Shown piece after piece: positions 37,853 through 47,158 of a DNA stretch of 64,000 bases. The translations under genes and the position numbers were made by a program. The stretch is from Blastococcus sp. LR1 (GTDB lineage: Bacteria; Actinomycetota; Actinomycetes; Mycobacteriales; Geodermatophilaceae), in NCBI RefSeq assembly GCF_020166105.1, contig NZ_JAIUJY010000001.1:864916-928915 (forward strand). The letters are read 5' to 3'. Position 1 is the stretch's first letter; the number at the start of each line of letters is the position of its first letter. The notes under the pieces were generated by a model. That model ran no database searches. It had not been told where the DNA came from and saw only the letters and a list, made by a program, of their open reading frames with translations.

Positions 37853-39136
37853 ATGCCGAGGGCTTCCGCGCTGTTCACCGACCGCTACGAGCTGACCATG
37901 CTGGCGGCCGCCCTCGCCGATGGCACGGCGACCCGCGACTGCGTGTTCGAGGTCTTCGCCCGGCGCCTTCCCCACGGCCGCCGCTACGGGGTCCTCGCCG
38001 GCACCGGCCGCCTCCTGGAGGCGCTGCCCGGCTTCCGCTTCGGGGACGAGGAGCTGGCCACCCTCCGCGCGCAGGGGCTGACCGACGAGCGGCTGCTGGA
38101 CTGGCTGGCCGACTTCCGCTTCAGCGGCGACATCGACGGCTACGCCGAGGGCGACCTCTACTTCCCCGGCTCCCCCGTCCTCACCGTGCGGGCGTCCTTC
38201 GCCGAGGGCGTGCTGCTGGAGACCCTCGCGCTGTCGATCCTCAACCACGACTCCGCGATCGCCTCGGCGGCCGCGCGCATGGTCGCCGCCGCCTGCGAGC
38301 GCCCCTGCATCGAGATGGGTTCCCGGCGCACCCACGAGGAGGCCGCCGTCGCCGCAGCCCGCGCCGCGCACCTCGTCGGCTTCGCCTCCAGCTCCAACCT
38401 GGAGGCCGGCCGTCGCTACGGCGTCCCCACGACGGGCACCAGCGCGCACGCCTTCACGCTGCTGCACGACGACGAGCGCTCCGCCTTCCGCGCGCAGGTC
38501 AACGCCCTGGGGGTCGGCACGACGCTGCTCGTCGACACCTACGACGTCGAGCAGGGCATCCGCACCGCCGTCGAGGTGGCCGGCCCGGATCTGGGCGGCA
38601 TCCGGCTGGACTCCGGTGACCTGCCCACGCTCGCGACCCGCGCCCGGCAGCTGCTCGACGAGCTCGGCGCGACGTCCACCCGGGTGATCGTCACCAGCGA
38701 CCTCGACGAGTACGCCATCTCCGGCCTCATGGCCGCCCCCGTCGACGGCTACGGCGTCGGCACGTCGCTGGTCACCGGATCGGGCGCGCCCACCGCCGGG
38801 ATGGTCTACAAGCTGGTGGAGCGCGACGGCGTCCAGGTGGCCAAGCGGTCGGAGGGCAAGAACTCCGTCGGCGGCCGCAAGCACGCCGTCCGCCGGCACG
38901 ACGCCGCCGGCACGGCCACCGCCGAGGTGGTCAGCAGCGAGCCCGTCCAGCCGCAGGACGGCGACCGCGACCTCCTGATGCCCCTCGTCCGGAACGGCCG
39001 GCTCTGCACCGACGTCTCCCCCGCCGAGGCACTCCGCCAGGCCCGGGAGCACCACGACCGGGTCAAGGCCGCGCTCCCCGCCGAGGGCTGGGCGCTGTCC
39101 CGCGGCGAGCCCGCCCTCGAGACCCTGCCCGCCTGA
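37853..39136 (+). CDS. pncB: Nicotinate phosphoribosyltransferase
   Basis: The 427-residue enzyme makes nicotinate mononucleotide from nicotinate and PRPP (NAD salvage). Visible are TDRYELTML near the N-terminus, EMGSRRTHEEAA near 140, GTSAHAF near 195, and RLDSGDLPTLA near 250. The conserved His of the phosphoenzyme site lies in the GTSAHAF block. It is divergent from clpS, as in Rv1330c, and pncA follows 11 bases later. Confidence 0.95.
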   Translation: MPRASALFTDRYELTMLAAALADGTATRDCVFEVFARRLPHGRRYGVLAGTGRLLEALPGFRFGDEELATLRAQGLTDERLLDWLADFRFSGDIDGYAEGDLYFPGSPVLTVRASFAEGVLLETLALSILNHDSAIASAAARMVAAACERPCIEMGSRRTHEEAAVAAARAAHLVGFASSSNLEAGRRYGVPTTGTSAHAFTLLHDDERSAFRAQVNALGVGTTLLVDTYDVEQGIRTAVEVAGPDLGGIRLDSGDLPTLATRARQLLDELGATSTRVIVTSDLDEYAISGLMAAPVDGYGVGTSLVTGSGAPTAGMVYKLVERDGVQVAKRSEGKNSVGGRKHAVRRHDAAGTATAEVVSSEPVQPQDGDRDLLMPLVRNGRLCTDVSPAEALRQAREHHDRVKAALPAEGWALSRGEPALETLPA

Positions 39137-39147
39137 GGAGGCCGGAG

Positions 39148-39714
39148 ATGACCCGAGCACTGATCGTCGTCGACGTGCAGAACGACTTCTGCGAGGGCGG
39201 CAGCCTGGCCGTCGCCGGCGGCGCCGCCGTCGCCGCTGCGGTGACCGACCACGTGCGGACGGCGGGGTACGACCACGTCGTCGCGACCCGGGACCACCAC
39301 ATCGACCCGGGCGGCCACTTCTCCGACTCCCCCGACTTCCTCGACACCTGGCCGCGGCACTGCGTCGTCGGCACCGACGGGGTGGAGCTGCACCCGGCGC
39401 TGGACCGCGGGCCGATCGAAGCGGTCTTCGACAAGGGCGAGTACGCCGCCGCCTACTCCGGCTTCGAGGGGGCGTGCGAGGACACCGGGCTCGCCGACTG
39501 GCTGCGGTCCCGCGGGGTGGACGCCGTCGACGTCGTCGGCATCGCCACCGACCACTGCGTGCGGGCCACCGCCCTCGACGCCGTCGCGGCCGGCTTCGCC
39601 ACGCGGGTGCTGCTCCCGCTCACCGCGGGCGTCTCCGAGGAGACCGTCGAGGCCGCCCTGGACCAGCTGCGCACCGCCGGCATCGAGCTGGAGGGTTCGG
39701 TCCACCGGCCCTGA
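39148..39714 (+). CDS. pncA: Nicotinamidase
   Basis: This 188-residue amidohydrolase converts nicotinamide to nicotinate, the substrate of PncB. Catalytic Asp is in VDVQNDFCEGGSL near 10, Lys in FDKGEYAA near 94, Cys in ATDHCVRAT near 135; metal ligands include HHIDPGGHF near 51. It is preceded by GAGGAGG and is translated with pncB from one transcript. Other isochorismatase-like hydrolases lack the N-terminal FCxGGSLA. Confidence 0.93.
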   Translation: MTRALIVVDVQNDFCEGGSLAVAGGAAVAAAVTDHVRTAGYDHVVATRDHHIDPGGHFSDSPDFLDTWPRHCVVGTDGVELHPALDRGPIEAVFDKGEYAAAYSGFEGACEDTGLADWLRSRGVDAVDVVGIATDHCVRATALDAVAAGFATRVLLPLTAGVSEETVEAALDQLRTAGIELEGSVHRP

Positions 39715-39722
39715 GCAGACGA

Positions 39723-40997
39723 TCAGGGAACGGCGTCGAGGACCTCGTCCCGCGTGAAGCCGAGCACCTGCAGGACGGCGTCGAGGTAGGGCTGGTTGAG
39801 CGCGGTGTGCGCCTGCTCCCGCACGAACGGCTTCGCGTTGAAGGCGATGCCCAGCCCGGCGGTGTTGAGCATGTCGAGGTCGTTGGCGCCGTCGCCGACG
39901 GCGACCGTCTGGTCCAGCGGGATGCCGTACTGCCCGGCGAAGCGGATCAGGGCCCGCGCCTTGCCCGGCCGGTCGACGATCTCCCCCACCAGTCCCCCGG
40001 TGAGCTTGCCGTCGACGACCTCGAGGGTGTTGGCCGCCGCGAAGTCCAGGCCCAGGCTCTCGGCCAGGGGGTCGGTGATCTGCGTGAAGCCGCCGCTGAC
40101 GATGCCGCAGCGGAAGCCGAGCCGCTGCAGCGTGCCGATGAGCGTGCGCGCCCCGGGGGTGAGGACCAGGTGCTCGCGCACCTCGTCCAGCACCTCCTCG
40201 GGCAGCCCCGCCAGGACCGCCACCCGGGCGCGCAGGGACTCCTCGAAGTCCAGCTCGCCGTTCATCGCCGCGGCGGTGATGCGGGCGACCTCGGCGGCGC
40301 GCCCCGCCCGCGCAGCCAGCTCGTCGATCACCTCACCGCGCACCAGGGTGGAGTCGACGTCGAGCACGATCAACCGCTTGCTGCGCCGGGCCACGCCCAC
40401 CTGCTCGACGGCGATGTCGGCCCCGGTGGTGGCGGCCACCGACGCCAGCGCCGTGCGCAGCTCGGTGGCCTCCGCCCCGGAGACGGTCAGCTCGAAGCTG
40501 GTGACCGGGTAGTCCGACAGCCGCCGGATCGCGTCGATGTTGCCGCCGATCTCGGCGACGGCCCGGGCTGCCCCCGCGACGGCGTCGGGCGGCACCGGCC
40601 GGCCCAGCAGGATGACGTGGTGCGGCCGGCCGGCGGCGGTCGGAGCCCCGGGGTCGCTGGCGGACTCGACGGCCACCCTGACCCCGGTGGCGGCCTCGAC
40701 GTCGCCGGCCACTCCCCGCAGGTGGTCGAGCAGCTGCGCCTCGCCCACAAGCGTCCCGCCGTCGTCGATGACGCCGACGACGACGCCGAGCACCAGGTGG
40801 CCGTGCACCACGACCTGCTCGACGTCGAGCACCTCCACGGCGAGGCCGTCGACCCCCGACAGCCCCGCGAAGAGTCGGGCGGTCACTCCCGGGCGGTCGG
40901 CGCCGGTGACTGTGAGCAGGGCTCGCGCCGCGGTCGGCTCGGGCGCGGACAGCGGGTGGGGCGTGGGGTCCAGCGGCACGGCGCCATCGTGCCGCAC
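39723..40997 (-). CDS. serB: Phosphoserine phosphatase with tandem ACT domains
   Basis: The 424-residue enzyme finishes serine synthesis. Two ACT-like domains (about 24-110 and 127-205) precede an HAD domain with VLDVDSTLVRGEVIDEL near 215 (catalytic Asp pair), SGGFTQITDP near 300, and GDGANDLDML near 365. This layout is like M. tuberculosis SerB2, and serB2 also sits beside ctaD there. The GTG at 40997 is used; an in-frame GTG at 40979 is equally possible, as neither has a strong ribosome-binding site. Confidence 0.93.
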   Translation of the reverse strand: MRHDGAVPLDPTPHPLSAPEPTAARALLTVTGADRPGVTARLFAGLSGVDGLAVEVLDVEQVVVHGHLVLGVVVGVIDDGGTLVGEAQLLDHLRGVAGDVEAATGVRVAVESASDPGAPTAAGRPHHVILLGRPVPPDAVAGAARAVAEIGGNIDAIRRLSDYPVTSFELTVSGAEATELRTALASVAATTGADIAVEQVGVARRSKRLIVLDVDSTLVRGEVIDELAARAGRAAEVARITAAAMNGELDFEESLRARVAVLAGLPEEVLDEVREHLVLTPGARTLIGTLQRLGFRCGIVSGGFTQITDPLAESLGLDFAAANTLEVVDGKLTGGLVGEIVDRPGKARALIRFAGQYGIPLDQTVAVGDGANDLDMLNTAGLGIAFNAKPFVREQAHTALNQPYLDAVLQVLGFTRDEVLDAVP

Positions 40998-41081
40998 CGC
41001 CGTCCGGCGTCCGACCCTGCCCCGGAACGGCGAACGCCCCGCCGGCCACGTGGCCGACAGGGCATCCGTCGATGTGGTGCT

Positions 41082-41102
41082 CGGCCTCCTGCGCGGAGGC
41101 CG
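41082..41102. terminator. Hairpin after ctaD
   Basis: CGGCCTCC and GGAGGCCG enclose a five-base loop, ending five bases before the ctaD stop codon on the minus strand reading. It would end the ctaD transcript. A second stem with CGGCCACGTGGCCG lies at about 41042. Confidence 0.65.
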
Positions 41103-41106
41103 GTGG

Positions 41107-42864
41107 TCACGTGGGGTCGGGGTCGTTCGGACCCTGTCGCCGCCCGGCGGTCCCGCCGAGCTCGCTGACCCCGGCGTACGGCTTGTGCCGCTTGCCGGCG
41201 TGCGCCTCTTCCTGCAGGCGCTCCATCAGGTGCGGGTAGTGCGCCTCGAACGCCGGACGCTCCGAGCGGATCCGCGGGATCTCCACGAAGTTGTGCCGCG
41301 GCGGTGGGGAGGAGGTCGCCCACTCCAGCGAGTTGCCGTGGCCCCACGGGTCGTCGCGCACGGCGAGCTTCCCGTACTTCCACGACTTCACCACGTTGTA
41401 GACGAACGGGATGGTGGCCGCACCCAGCACGAACGAGAAGATCGTCGAGATGGTGTGCATCGTCGTGAAGCCGTCCGTGGCCACGTAGTCCACGTACCGG
41501 CGCGGCATGCCCTCGGCGCCCAGCCAGTGCTGGATGAGGAACGTGCCGTGGAAACCGATGAAGGTGAGCCAGAACTGCAGCTTGCCCAGGCGCTCGTCCA
41601 TCATCCGGCCGCACATCTTCGGGAACCAGAAGTAGATGCCGGCGTAGGCGGCGAAGACGACGGTGCCGAACACCACGTAGTGGAAGTGCGCGACGACGAA
41701 GTAGCTGTCGTTCACGTGGAAGTCCAGCGGCGGGCTGGCCAGCAGAACGCCGGTGAGACCACCCAGGAGGAAGGTCACGAGGAAGCCGATCGAGAACAGC
41801 ATGGGCGTCTCGAAGGTCATCTGACCTCGCCACATGGTGCCGAGCCAGTTGAAGAACTTGATGCCGGTCGGAACCGCGATCAGGTAGGTCAGGAAGGCGA
41901 AGAAGGGCAGCAGCACCGCGCCGGTGGCGAACATGTGGTGCGCCCACACCGCCACCGAGAGGGCCGCGATGGACAGCGTCGCGAAGACCATGCCCTTGTA
42001 GCCGAACAACGGCTTGCGGGCGAAGACCGGGATGATCTCGGTGATGATGCCGAAGAACGGCAGCGCGATGATGTAGACCTCGGGGTGGCCGAAGAACCAG
42101 AACAGGTGCTGCCACAGCATGGCCCCACCGTTCTCGTCCGAGTAGATCAGCGCACCGAGGTTGCGGTCGGCCAGCATCGCCATGATCGCCGCGGTCAGGA
42201 TCGGGAACGCAAAGAGCACGAGCACGCTGGTGACGAGCGTGTTCCAGGTGAAGATCGGCATCCGGAACAGCGTCATGCCCGGCGCGCGGAGGCAGACGAT
42301 CGTGGCGATGAAGTTGACGGCGCCGAGGATCGTGCCCAGACCGCTGACGGCCAGACCGGCGAACCACAGGTTCGCGCCGGCGCCGGGGCTGTTCACGGCG
42401 TCGGACAGCGGCGCGTAGGCGTACCAGCCGAAGTCGGCGGCGCCACCGGGGGTGAGGAAGCCGGAGACCGCGATCAGGCTGCCGAAGAAGAACAGCCAGA
42501 ACGAGAACGCGTTCAGCCGCGGGAACGCGACGTCGGGCGCACCGATCTGCAGCGGCATGATCAGGTTCGAGAACGCGAAGAACAGCGGCGTCGCGAACAT
42601 CAGCAGCATGACCGTGCCGTGCATCGTGACGAGCTGGTTGTACTGCTCGGGCGAGAGGAACTGCAGGCCGGGACGGCCCAGTTCCCCACGGATGAGCATG
42701 GCCATCAGTCCGCCTGCGATGAAGTAGGCGAACGAGGTGGTCAGGTACATCAGACCGATGGTCTTGTGGTCGGTGGTCCGCAGCAGGTTGGACAGCCGCG
42801 AGCCCTTCTCGACCACGTGAGCCGGGCTGGGCCGACTCACGATTGGCGCCGGTGCAATCGTCAC
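41107..42864 (-). CDS. ctaD: Cytochrome c oxidase subunit I
   Basis: The 585-residue heme-copper oxidase subunit has 12 membrane segments. Heme a and Cu(B) ligands are seen in [24 protein letters not shown] (with the His-Tyr crosslink pair), [10 protein letters not shown] and [12 protein letters not shown]. It carries the K and D channel regions of A-type oxidases. It is the terminal oxidase catalytic core, placed next to serB as in mycobacteria. The other oxidase genes are not adjacent; a CtaG-like assembly gene is at 46.0 kb. Confidence 0.97.
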   Translation of the reverse strand: MTIAPAPIVSRPSPAHVVEKGSRLSNLLRTTDHKTIGLMYLTTSFAYFIAGGLMAMLIRGELGRPGLQFLSPEQYNQLVTMHGTVMLLMFATPLFFAFSNLIMPLQIGAPDVAFPRLNAFSFWLFFFGSLIAVSGFLTPGGAADFGWYAYAPLSDAVNSPGAGANLWFAGLAVSGLGTILGAVNFIATIVCLRAPGMTLFRMPIFTWNTLVTSVLVLFAFPILTAAIMAMLADRNLGALIYSDENGGAMLWQHLFWFFGHPEVYIIALPFFGIITEIIPVFARKPLFGYKGMVFATLSIAALSVAVWAHHMFATGAVLLPFFAFLTYLIAVPTGIKFFNWLGTMWRGQMTFETPMLFSIGFLVTFLLGGLTGVLLASPPLDFHVNDSYFVVAHFHYVVFGTVVFAAYAGIYFWFPKMCGRMMDERLGKLQFWLTFIGFHGTFLIQHWLGAEGMPRRYVDYVATDGFTTMHTISTIFSFVLGAATIPFVYNVVKSWKYGKLAVRDDPWGHGNSLEWATSSPPPRHNFVEIPRIRSERPAFEAHYPHLMERLQEEAHAGKRHKPYAGVSELGGTAGRRQGPNDPDPT

Positions 42865-42928
42865 GGCTCGCAGCTTAGACCGTGCCGCGTGAGCTCTCAG
42901 GACGGGCGGGGCGGGCGCGTCGGAACGA

Positions 42929-43780
42929 TCATCCGAGCGGCGCGTACGTCGCCACGTCGACCGCGATCGTCACCGGCGACGACCTGGGAAGACCCGCCAG
43001 GGAGGCCGTCAGCGCGTCCGGCGCGAGGTGCCTCGCGTGCGGCCCCATCCCCGCCAGCGTGGCGACGGCGGAGCGGTCCAGCGACGCCGTCCAGCGGTGC
43101 GTCGCGGCCCCGGCCCGCCGCAGGTGGGGCTCCAGCGTGGCCGCCAGCCGCTCCGCCTTGTCAGGGTCGACCCGGAGCAGTCCGAGCGGTCCCACGAGCT
43201 CCTGGAGATGGTCCGGGGCCGGCGTGACGACGACCAGCCGGCCCTCCGGGCGCAGCACCCGGGCGATCTCCGCACCGTTGCGCGGCGCGAACACGACGAG
43301 GACCCGGTCGGCGGCGTCGTCCAGCAGGGGCAGCCGCGCCCAGGCGTCCGCCACGACGGCGATGGCCCGGGCATGTGCCCGCGCTGCCCGCCGGGCGGCG
43401 TAGCGCGAGGCGTCGAGCACCAGCCCGACCGCCGAGGGCAGGTCGTCGAGGACGCGGGCGAGGTGGTGGCCGGTGCCGCCGCCCAGGTCGACCAGCGTCT
43501 CCGGGACGGAGCCGTCGACGACGGCGTCCCGGAGCGCCGCCGTGAGCGGGTCGTAATGGCCGGCCGAGAGGAAGGACACCCGGTCGGCGACCATCTCCGC
43601 GGAGTCCCCCATCGGCGGCCGGCGGCCCGGCGGCAGCAGCGTGAGGTGGCCCTGCCGGGCGCGGTCGACCCGGTGCCCGGCCGCGCAGCGCAGGCCGTCG
43701 TCGTCAGCGGTGAACGGCGCCGCGCACACCGGGCAGGACAGCAGCGCGACAGCCCGGGGGTCCAGCGGTGGCGCGCTCAC
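42929..43780 (-). CDS. RlmA-type 23S rRNA methyltransferase
   Basis: The 283-residue protein has a zinc finger at the start (CPVCAAPF then CAAGH) and a class I SAM domain with [15 protein letters not shown] near 92. This order is that of RlmA(I)/RlmA(II), which methylate G745/G748 of 23S rRNA; some Streptomyces RlmA(II) enzymes (TlrB) give macrolide resistance. Which position is modified here is not clear. The GTG overlaps the phosphoesterase stop by four bases. Confidence 0.83.
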   Translation of the reverse strand: MSAPPLDPRAVALLSCPVCAAPFTADDDGLRCAAGHRVDRARQGHLTLLPPGRRPPMGDSAEMVADRVSFLSAGHYDPLTAALRDAVVDGSVPETLVDLGGGTGHHLARVLDDLPSAVGLVLDASRYAARRAARAHARAIAVVADAWARLPLLDDAADRVLVVFAPRNGAEIARVLRPEGRLVVVTPAPDHLQELVGPLGLLRVDPDKAERLAATLEPHLRRAGAATHRWTASLDRSAVATLAGMGPHARHLAPDALTASLAGLPRSSPVTIAVDVATYAPLG

Positions 43781-44286
43781 GTGCGGGGCGGGACGGCGTG
43801 GAAGGTGACGTCCCGCAGCTCCCCCGCGTCGACGACGGCGGTGACGTAGGTGCCGTGCGGCTGCCTCCTCCGGTCCGTGGGCGACCCGGGGTTCAGCAGC
43901 CGTAGGCCCGACGGTGCTGTGGTGTCCCACGGGATGTGGCTGTGCCCGAAGACCAGGACGTCGACGTCCGGGAACCGCGCGGCGCACCGCGCCTCCCGCC
44001 CCTTGGCGTCGCCGGTCTCGTGGACCACGGCGAGGCGGAGCCCCTCGATCTCGAACCGGGCGACCTCCGGCAGCCGTTCGCGGAAGGCGCCGTGGTCGTT
44101 GTTGCCGTACACCGCCACCAGCTGCCGGGAGCGGCGCTCGAACTCGTCGAGCAGGGCGAGATCCACCCAGTCGCCGGCGTGCACCACCACGTCCGCGGAG
44201 TCGATCTCCCGCCACAGGGAATGCGGCAGGTCGCGCGCCCGCTTCGGAACGTGCGTGTCGGTGGTCACCACCAGCGATACGGGCAC
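43777..44286 (-). CDS. YfcE-like metallophosphoesterase
   Basis: The 169-residue protein has calcineurin-like motifs: TTDTHVP near residue 8, HAGDW near 37, YGNND near 59, HETGD near 88 and FGHSHIPWD near 110. These complete a two-metal site for hydrolysis of phosphodiesters; members can cleave cyclic nucleotides or other phosphodiesters. The GTG start at 44286 fits the usual short N-terminus. It overlaps the RlmA-like gene and is divergent from the exporter. Confidence 0.88.
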   Translation of the reverse strand: MPVSLVVTTDTHVPKRARDLPHSLWREIDSADVVVHAGDWVDLALLDEFERRSRQLVAVYGNNDHGAFRERLPEVARFEIEGLRLAVVHETGDAKGREARCAARFPDVDVLVFGHSHIPWDTTAPSGLRLLNPGSPTDRRRQPHGTYVTAVVDAGELRDVTFHAVPPRT

Positions 44287-44367
44287 GACGACATGGTCCC
44301 AGCCCGCTACGTTTTCCCGTCGGCCGGCGACCCGGCCGATCCCCGCACGACCCCGAGGACTGCACAC

Positions 44368-45960
44368 GTGACACAGCACAAGACCACCCCTGCCGCGCCC
44401 GACGGTGCCGGCACGGACGAGCCGTACGAGCGCCGCTGGCTGGCTCTCGGCGTCATCGCGATGACCGTCCTGCTGGTCATCCTCGACGCCACGATCGTGA
44501 ACATCGCACTGCCCGCGGTGACCGAGGACCTCGGCATCAGCACGGCGTCCCAGCAGTGGATCGTCACCGCCTACACGCTGACCTTCGGCGGCTTCCTGCT
44601 GCTCGGCGGTCGCATCGCCGACTTCTGGGGCCGCAAGCGCACCTATCTCGTCGGCGCCGCCGGATTCGCCGCCGCCTCGGCGCTCGGCGGGTTCGCGCAG
44701 AACGAGGCGATCCTGTTCGGCGCGCGCGCCCTGCAGGGCGTCTTCGGCGCTCTGCTGGCCCCGGCGTCACTGGCGCTGATCACGGTGCTGTTCACCGAGC
44801 CCAAGGAGCGCGCCAAGGCCTTCGGCGTCTACGGCGCGATCGCCGGTGGCGGCGCGGCGATCGGCCTGCTCGCCGGCGGCGTGCTCACCGAGTACGCCGA
44901 CTGGCGCTGGTGCTTCTGGGTGAACCTGCCCATCGCACTGCTCGCCATCGTGCTGGCCATCCCGTTCGTCCCGGAGAGCAAGGCGCCCGGTGACACCAGC
45001 TACGACATCCCCGGCGCGGCGCTGATCACGCTCGGCCTCGCCTCCATCGTCTACGGCTCCACCCGCGTCGCCGAGGCGTCGCAGACCAACGCCGCCGAGG
45101 CGGCCGAGGCCAACGCCGCGGCGATGGCGCAGGGGTCGACCCGCATGGTCAGCCCGGCGAGCGGCTGGAGCGACGGGCCGGCCTGGCTGTTCATCGTGGG
45201 CGGCCTGGTGCTGGTGGCGCTGTTCGTCGTCGTGGAGCTGCGCACCCGCAACCCCCTGCTGCCGATGCGGATCGTGCTCGACCGCAACCGGGGCGGCGCG
45301 TACCTGACCTCGACGCTCGTGGGCGCCGGCCTGATCGGCGCGTTCTTCTTCCTGAGCCTCTACTTCCAGCAGGTCCTCGGGTACGAGCCGGTCGTCGCCG
45401 GCGTCGCCTCGCTGCCGGTCACGCTGGGCGTCTTCATCTCGGCGGGCGTGTCCAGCGCGATGCTGCCGCGGATCGGCCCCAAGCCGCTGATGGTGCTCGG
45501 CGGCATCCTGGCCGCGGCGGGGCTCTTCACGCTCTCGTTCGTCGGCGTCGACACCGGCTTCTGGCAGCTGCCCTTCCCGGGCCAGGTGCTGCTGGGCCTC
45601 GGGCTCGGGTTCACCTTCGTGCCGCTGTCCAACCTGGCCCTCGTCGGCGCCGGCGTGCACGACGCCGGCGCGGCCAGCGCGATGCTCAACGCCACGCAGC
45701 AGGTGGGCGCCTCGATCGGCACCGCCGTCCTCGCCTCGCTCTCGGTGGCGGCGATCAGCAGCTACACCGCTGACAGCCTGGCCTCGGGCGCCAACCCGCA
45801 GGACCCTGCTGTCGGCCTCGCCGCGCAGGTGGAGGGCTACACGACCGCCTTCACCTGGGCCTCGGTCCTGCTCGTGGCCGGTGCCCTGGTCTCGGCCTTC
45901 CTGATCAAGGCGACCAAGGAGGACCTGCCCGAGGGCGACGCCGTCGTCCACGTGGGCTAG
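44368..45960 (+). CDS. DHA2-type MFS exporter, 14 TM
   Basis: This 530-residue permease has DHA2 motifs: VILDATIVNIALPAVTEDL in TM1, WIVTAYTLTFGGFLLLGGRI in TM2 and GFGRI-like antiporter region, with antiporter motif GGGAAIGLLAGGVL in TM5. An unusual Ala/Glu-rich loop (AEASQTNAAEAAEANAAAMA) lies between TM6 and TM7. It probably exports drugs or small toxic compounds by proton antiport. The GTG has a GAGGA ribosome-binding site. It is divergent from the phosphoesterase. Confidence 0.92.
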   Translation: MTQHKTTPAAPDGAGTDEPYERRWLALGVIAMTVLLVILDATIVNIALPAVTEDLGISTASQQWIVTAYTLTFGGFLLLGGRIADFWGRKRTYLVGAAGFAAASALGGFAQNEAILFGARALQGVFGALLAPASLALITVLFTEPKERAKAFGVYGAIAGGGAAIGLLAGGVLTEYADWRWCFWVNLPIALLAIVLAIPFVPESKAPGDTSYDIPGAALITLGLASIVYGSTRVAEASQTNAAEAAEANAAAMAQGSTRMVSPASGWSDGPAWLFIVGGLVLVALFVVVELRTRNPLLPMRIVLDRNRGGAYLTSTLVGAGLIGAFFFLSLYFQQVLGYEPVVAGVASLPVTLGVFISAGVSSAMLPRIGPKPLMVLGGILAAAGLFTLSFVGVDTGFWQLPFPGQVLLGLGLGFTFVPLSNLALVGAGVHDAGAASAMLNATQQVGASIGTAVLASLSVAAISSYTADSLASGANPQDPAVGLAAQVEGYTTAFTWASVLLVAGALVSAFLIKATKEDLPEGDAVVHVG

Positions 45961-46027
45961 TGGAAGGACCCCGCTGCACCCCACGCCTCGAACGCTCGGC
46001 GCGGGCCCCTGCAGCGGGGCCGTTCCA
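45961..46027. repeat. Dispersed palindromic repeat, copy C
   Basis: Arms of 18 bases (45961-45978 and 46010-46027) match with two mismatches. The core, read on the minus strand, contains GCGCCGAGCGTTCGAGGCGT, like copies A and B. It lies between the convergent exporter and CtaG-like genes and could be a terminator for both. Confidence 0.8.
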
Positions 46028-46032
46028 GCCCG

Positions 46033-46989
46033 TCACCGGCGGTCGGCGAGCGCTTTGAGTCGGGCGTTGTAGGCGACGAGCTCGGCGTCGCCGTCCCGGT
46101 CGGCGGCGCGGTCCAGCGACCGCGCCCGCCGCTGGTCCGAGCCCACCCAGGAGAAGAAGACGACGGCGAGCACCAGCACGGTCGGCAGCTCGCCGAAGGC
46201 CCAGACGATGCCGCCGGCGACGCCCTGGTCGCTCAGCGGGTCGACGCCCCAGCCGGCCGGCGGCTCGGCGAAACTGTCGACGACGAGCGAGCCGGACATC
46301 ATGATCGCGACGCCGAAGAACGCGTGGAACGGCACCGGCAGGAAGAGCTCGATCATCCGGCCGGGGTGGCTCAGCGTCCGCGGCCACGGGTCCTGCGCCA
46401 CGATCGGGCCGAAGAACAACAGCCCGGTGACGACGAAGTGCGCCAGCATGAACTGGTGCCCGGCCGGGTTGGTCATCAGCGCGTCGAACAGCGGCGTGAA
46501 GTAGACGCCGTAGAGGCTGGCGATGAACAGCGGCACGCTGAACAGCGGGTGCGCGACGAACTGCGCGAACCGGCTGTGCAGGCCACCGAGCAGCAGTGCC
46601 CGGGGCGTGCCCAGCACGCCGCGCCCGCGGGGCAGCGTGCGGAGCGCCAGCGTCACCGGGGCGGCCAGCAGCAGGAGCAGCGGCGTGATCAGCGACAGCA
46701 CCATGTGCTGCGCCATGTGCACGCTGAAGATCACCATGCTGTAGCCGTTGAACCAGGTGCCGGTGACGGCGAACAGCGAGGCTGATCCGGCGATCCAGGC
46801 CACCGTGCGCCACCAGGGCCAGGCCACGCCGGACCGCCGCAGCCGGACGACCGCGGCGAGGTAGACGACGATGCCGACGACGCTCAGGACGGCGAGGACC
46901 GACCACGCCTCCAGGTGCGGCAGGAACAGCCGGCCCATCGTCGGCGGGTCCTGCGGGACCCACATCCCCCCGTGGTGCCCGTGCTCCAC
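46033..46989 (-). CDS. CtaG/Caa3-type cytochrome c oxidase assembly protein
   Basis: The 318-residue protein has about nine membrane segments and the CtaG_caa3 pattern, with GTWFNGYSMVIFSVHMAQHM near 85 and conserved His pairs (HMAQHM, HQFMLAH, HAFFG). These proteins help insert copper or assemble heme-copper oxidases. The GTG start has GGAGGAG upstream. A His-rich short N-terminus (EHGHHGG) may hold metal. Confidence 0.88.
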   Translation of the reverse strand: MEHGHHGGMWVPQDPPTMGRLFLPHLEAWSVLAVLSVVGIVVYLAAVVRLRRSGVAWPWWRTVAWIAGSASLFAVTGTWFNGYSMVIFSVHMAQHMVLSLITPLLLLLAAPVTLALRTLPRGRGVLGTPRALLLGGLHSRFAQFVAHPLFSVPLFIASLYGVYFTPLFDALMTNPAGHQFMLAHFVVTGLLFFGPIVAQDPWPRTLSHPGRMIELFLPVPFHAFFGVAIMMSGSLVVDSFAEPPAGWGVDPLSDQGVAGGIVWAFGELPTVLVLAVVFFSWVGSDQRRARSLDRAADRDGDAELVAYNARLKALADRR

Positions 46990-47097
46990 CGCGATCTCCT
47001 CCAGCCGTCCGGTTCTCCGGCTCCACTGTCCCACCGTGGTGAGCCGACAGGGCGGCCCCCCCTGCAGGGCCCCGGTGCGAGCCTGCGAGCGTCGGCA

Positions 47098-47158
47098 GAA
47101 GGACCCCGTCCCCCTCACCCCTCACAGGCTCGGGGCGAGCCTCTGGACGGGGCCGTTC
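47098..47158. repeat. Dispersed palindromic repeat, copy D
   Basis: Arms GGACCCCGTCC and GGACGGGGCC enclose a degenerate core CAGGCTCGGGGCGAGCC. A shorter related copy lies next to it at about 47062-47098. It is just downstream of the CDF gene stop on the minus strand. Confidence 0.65.
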
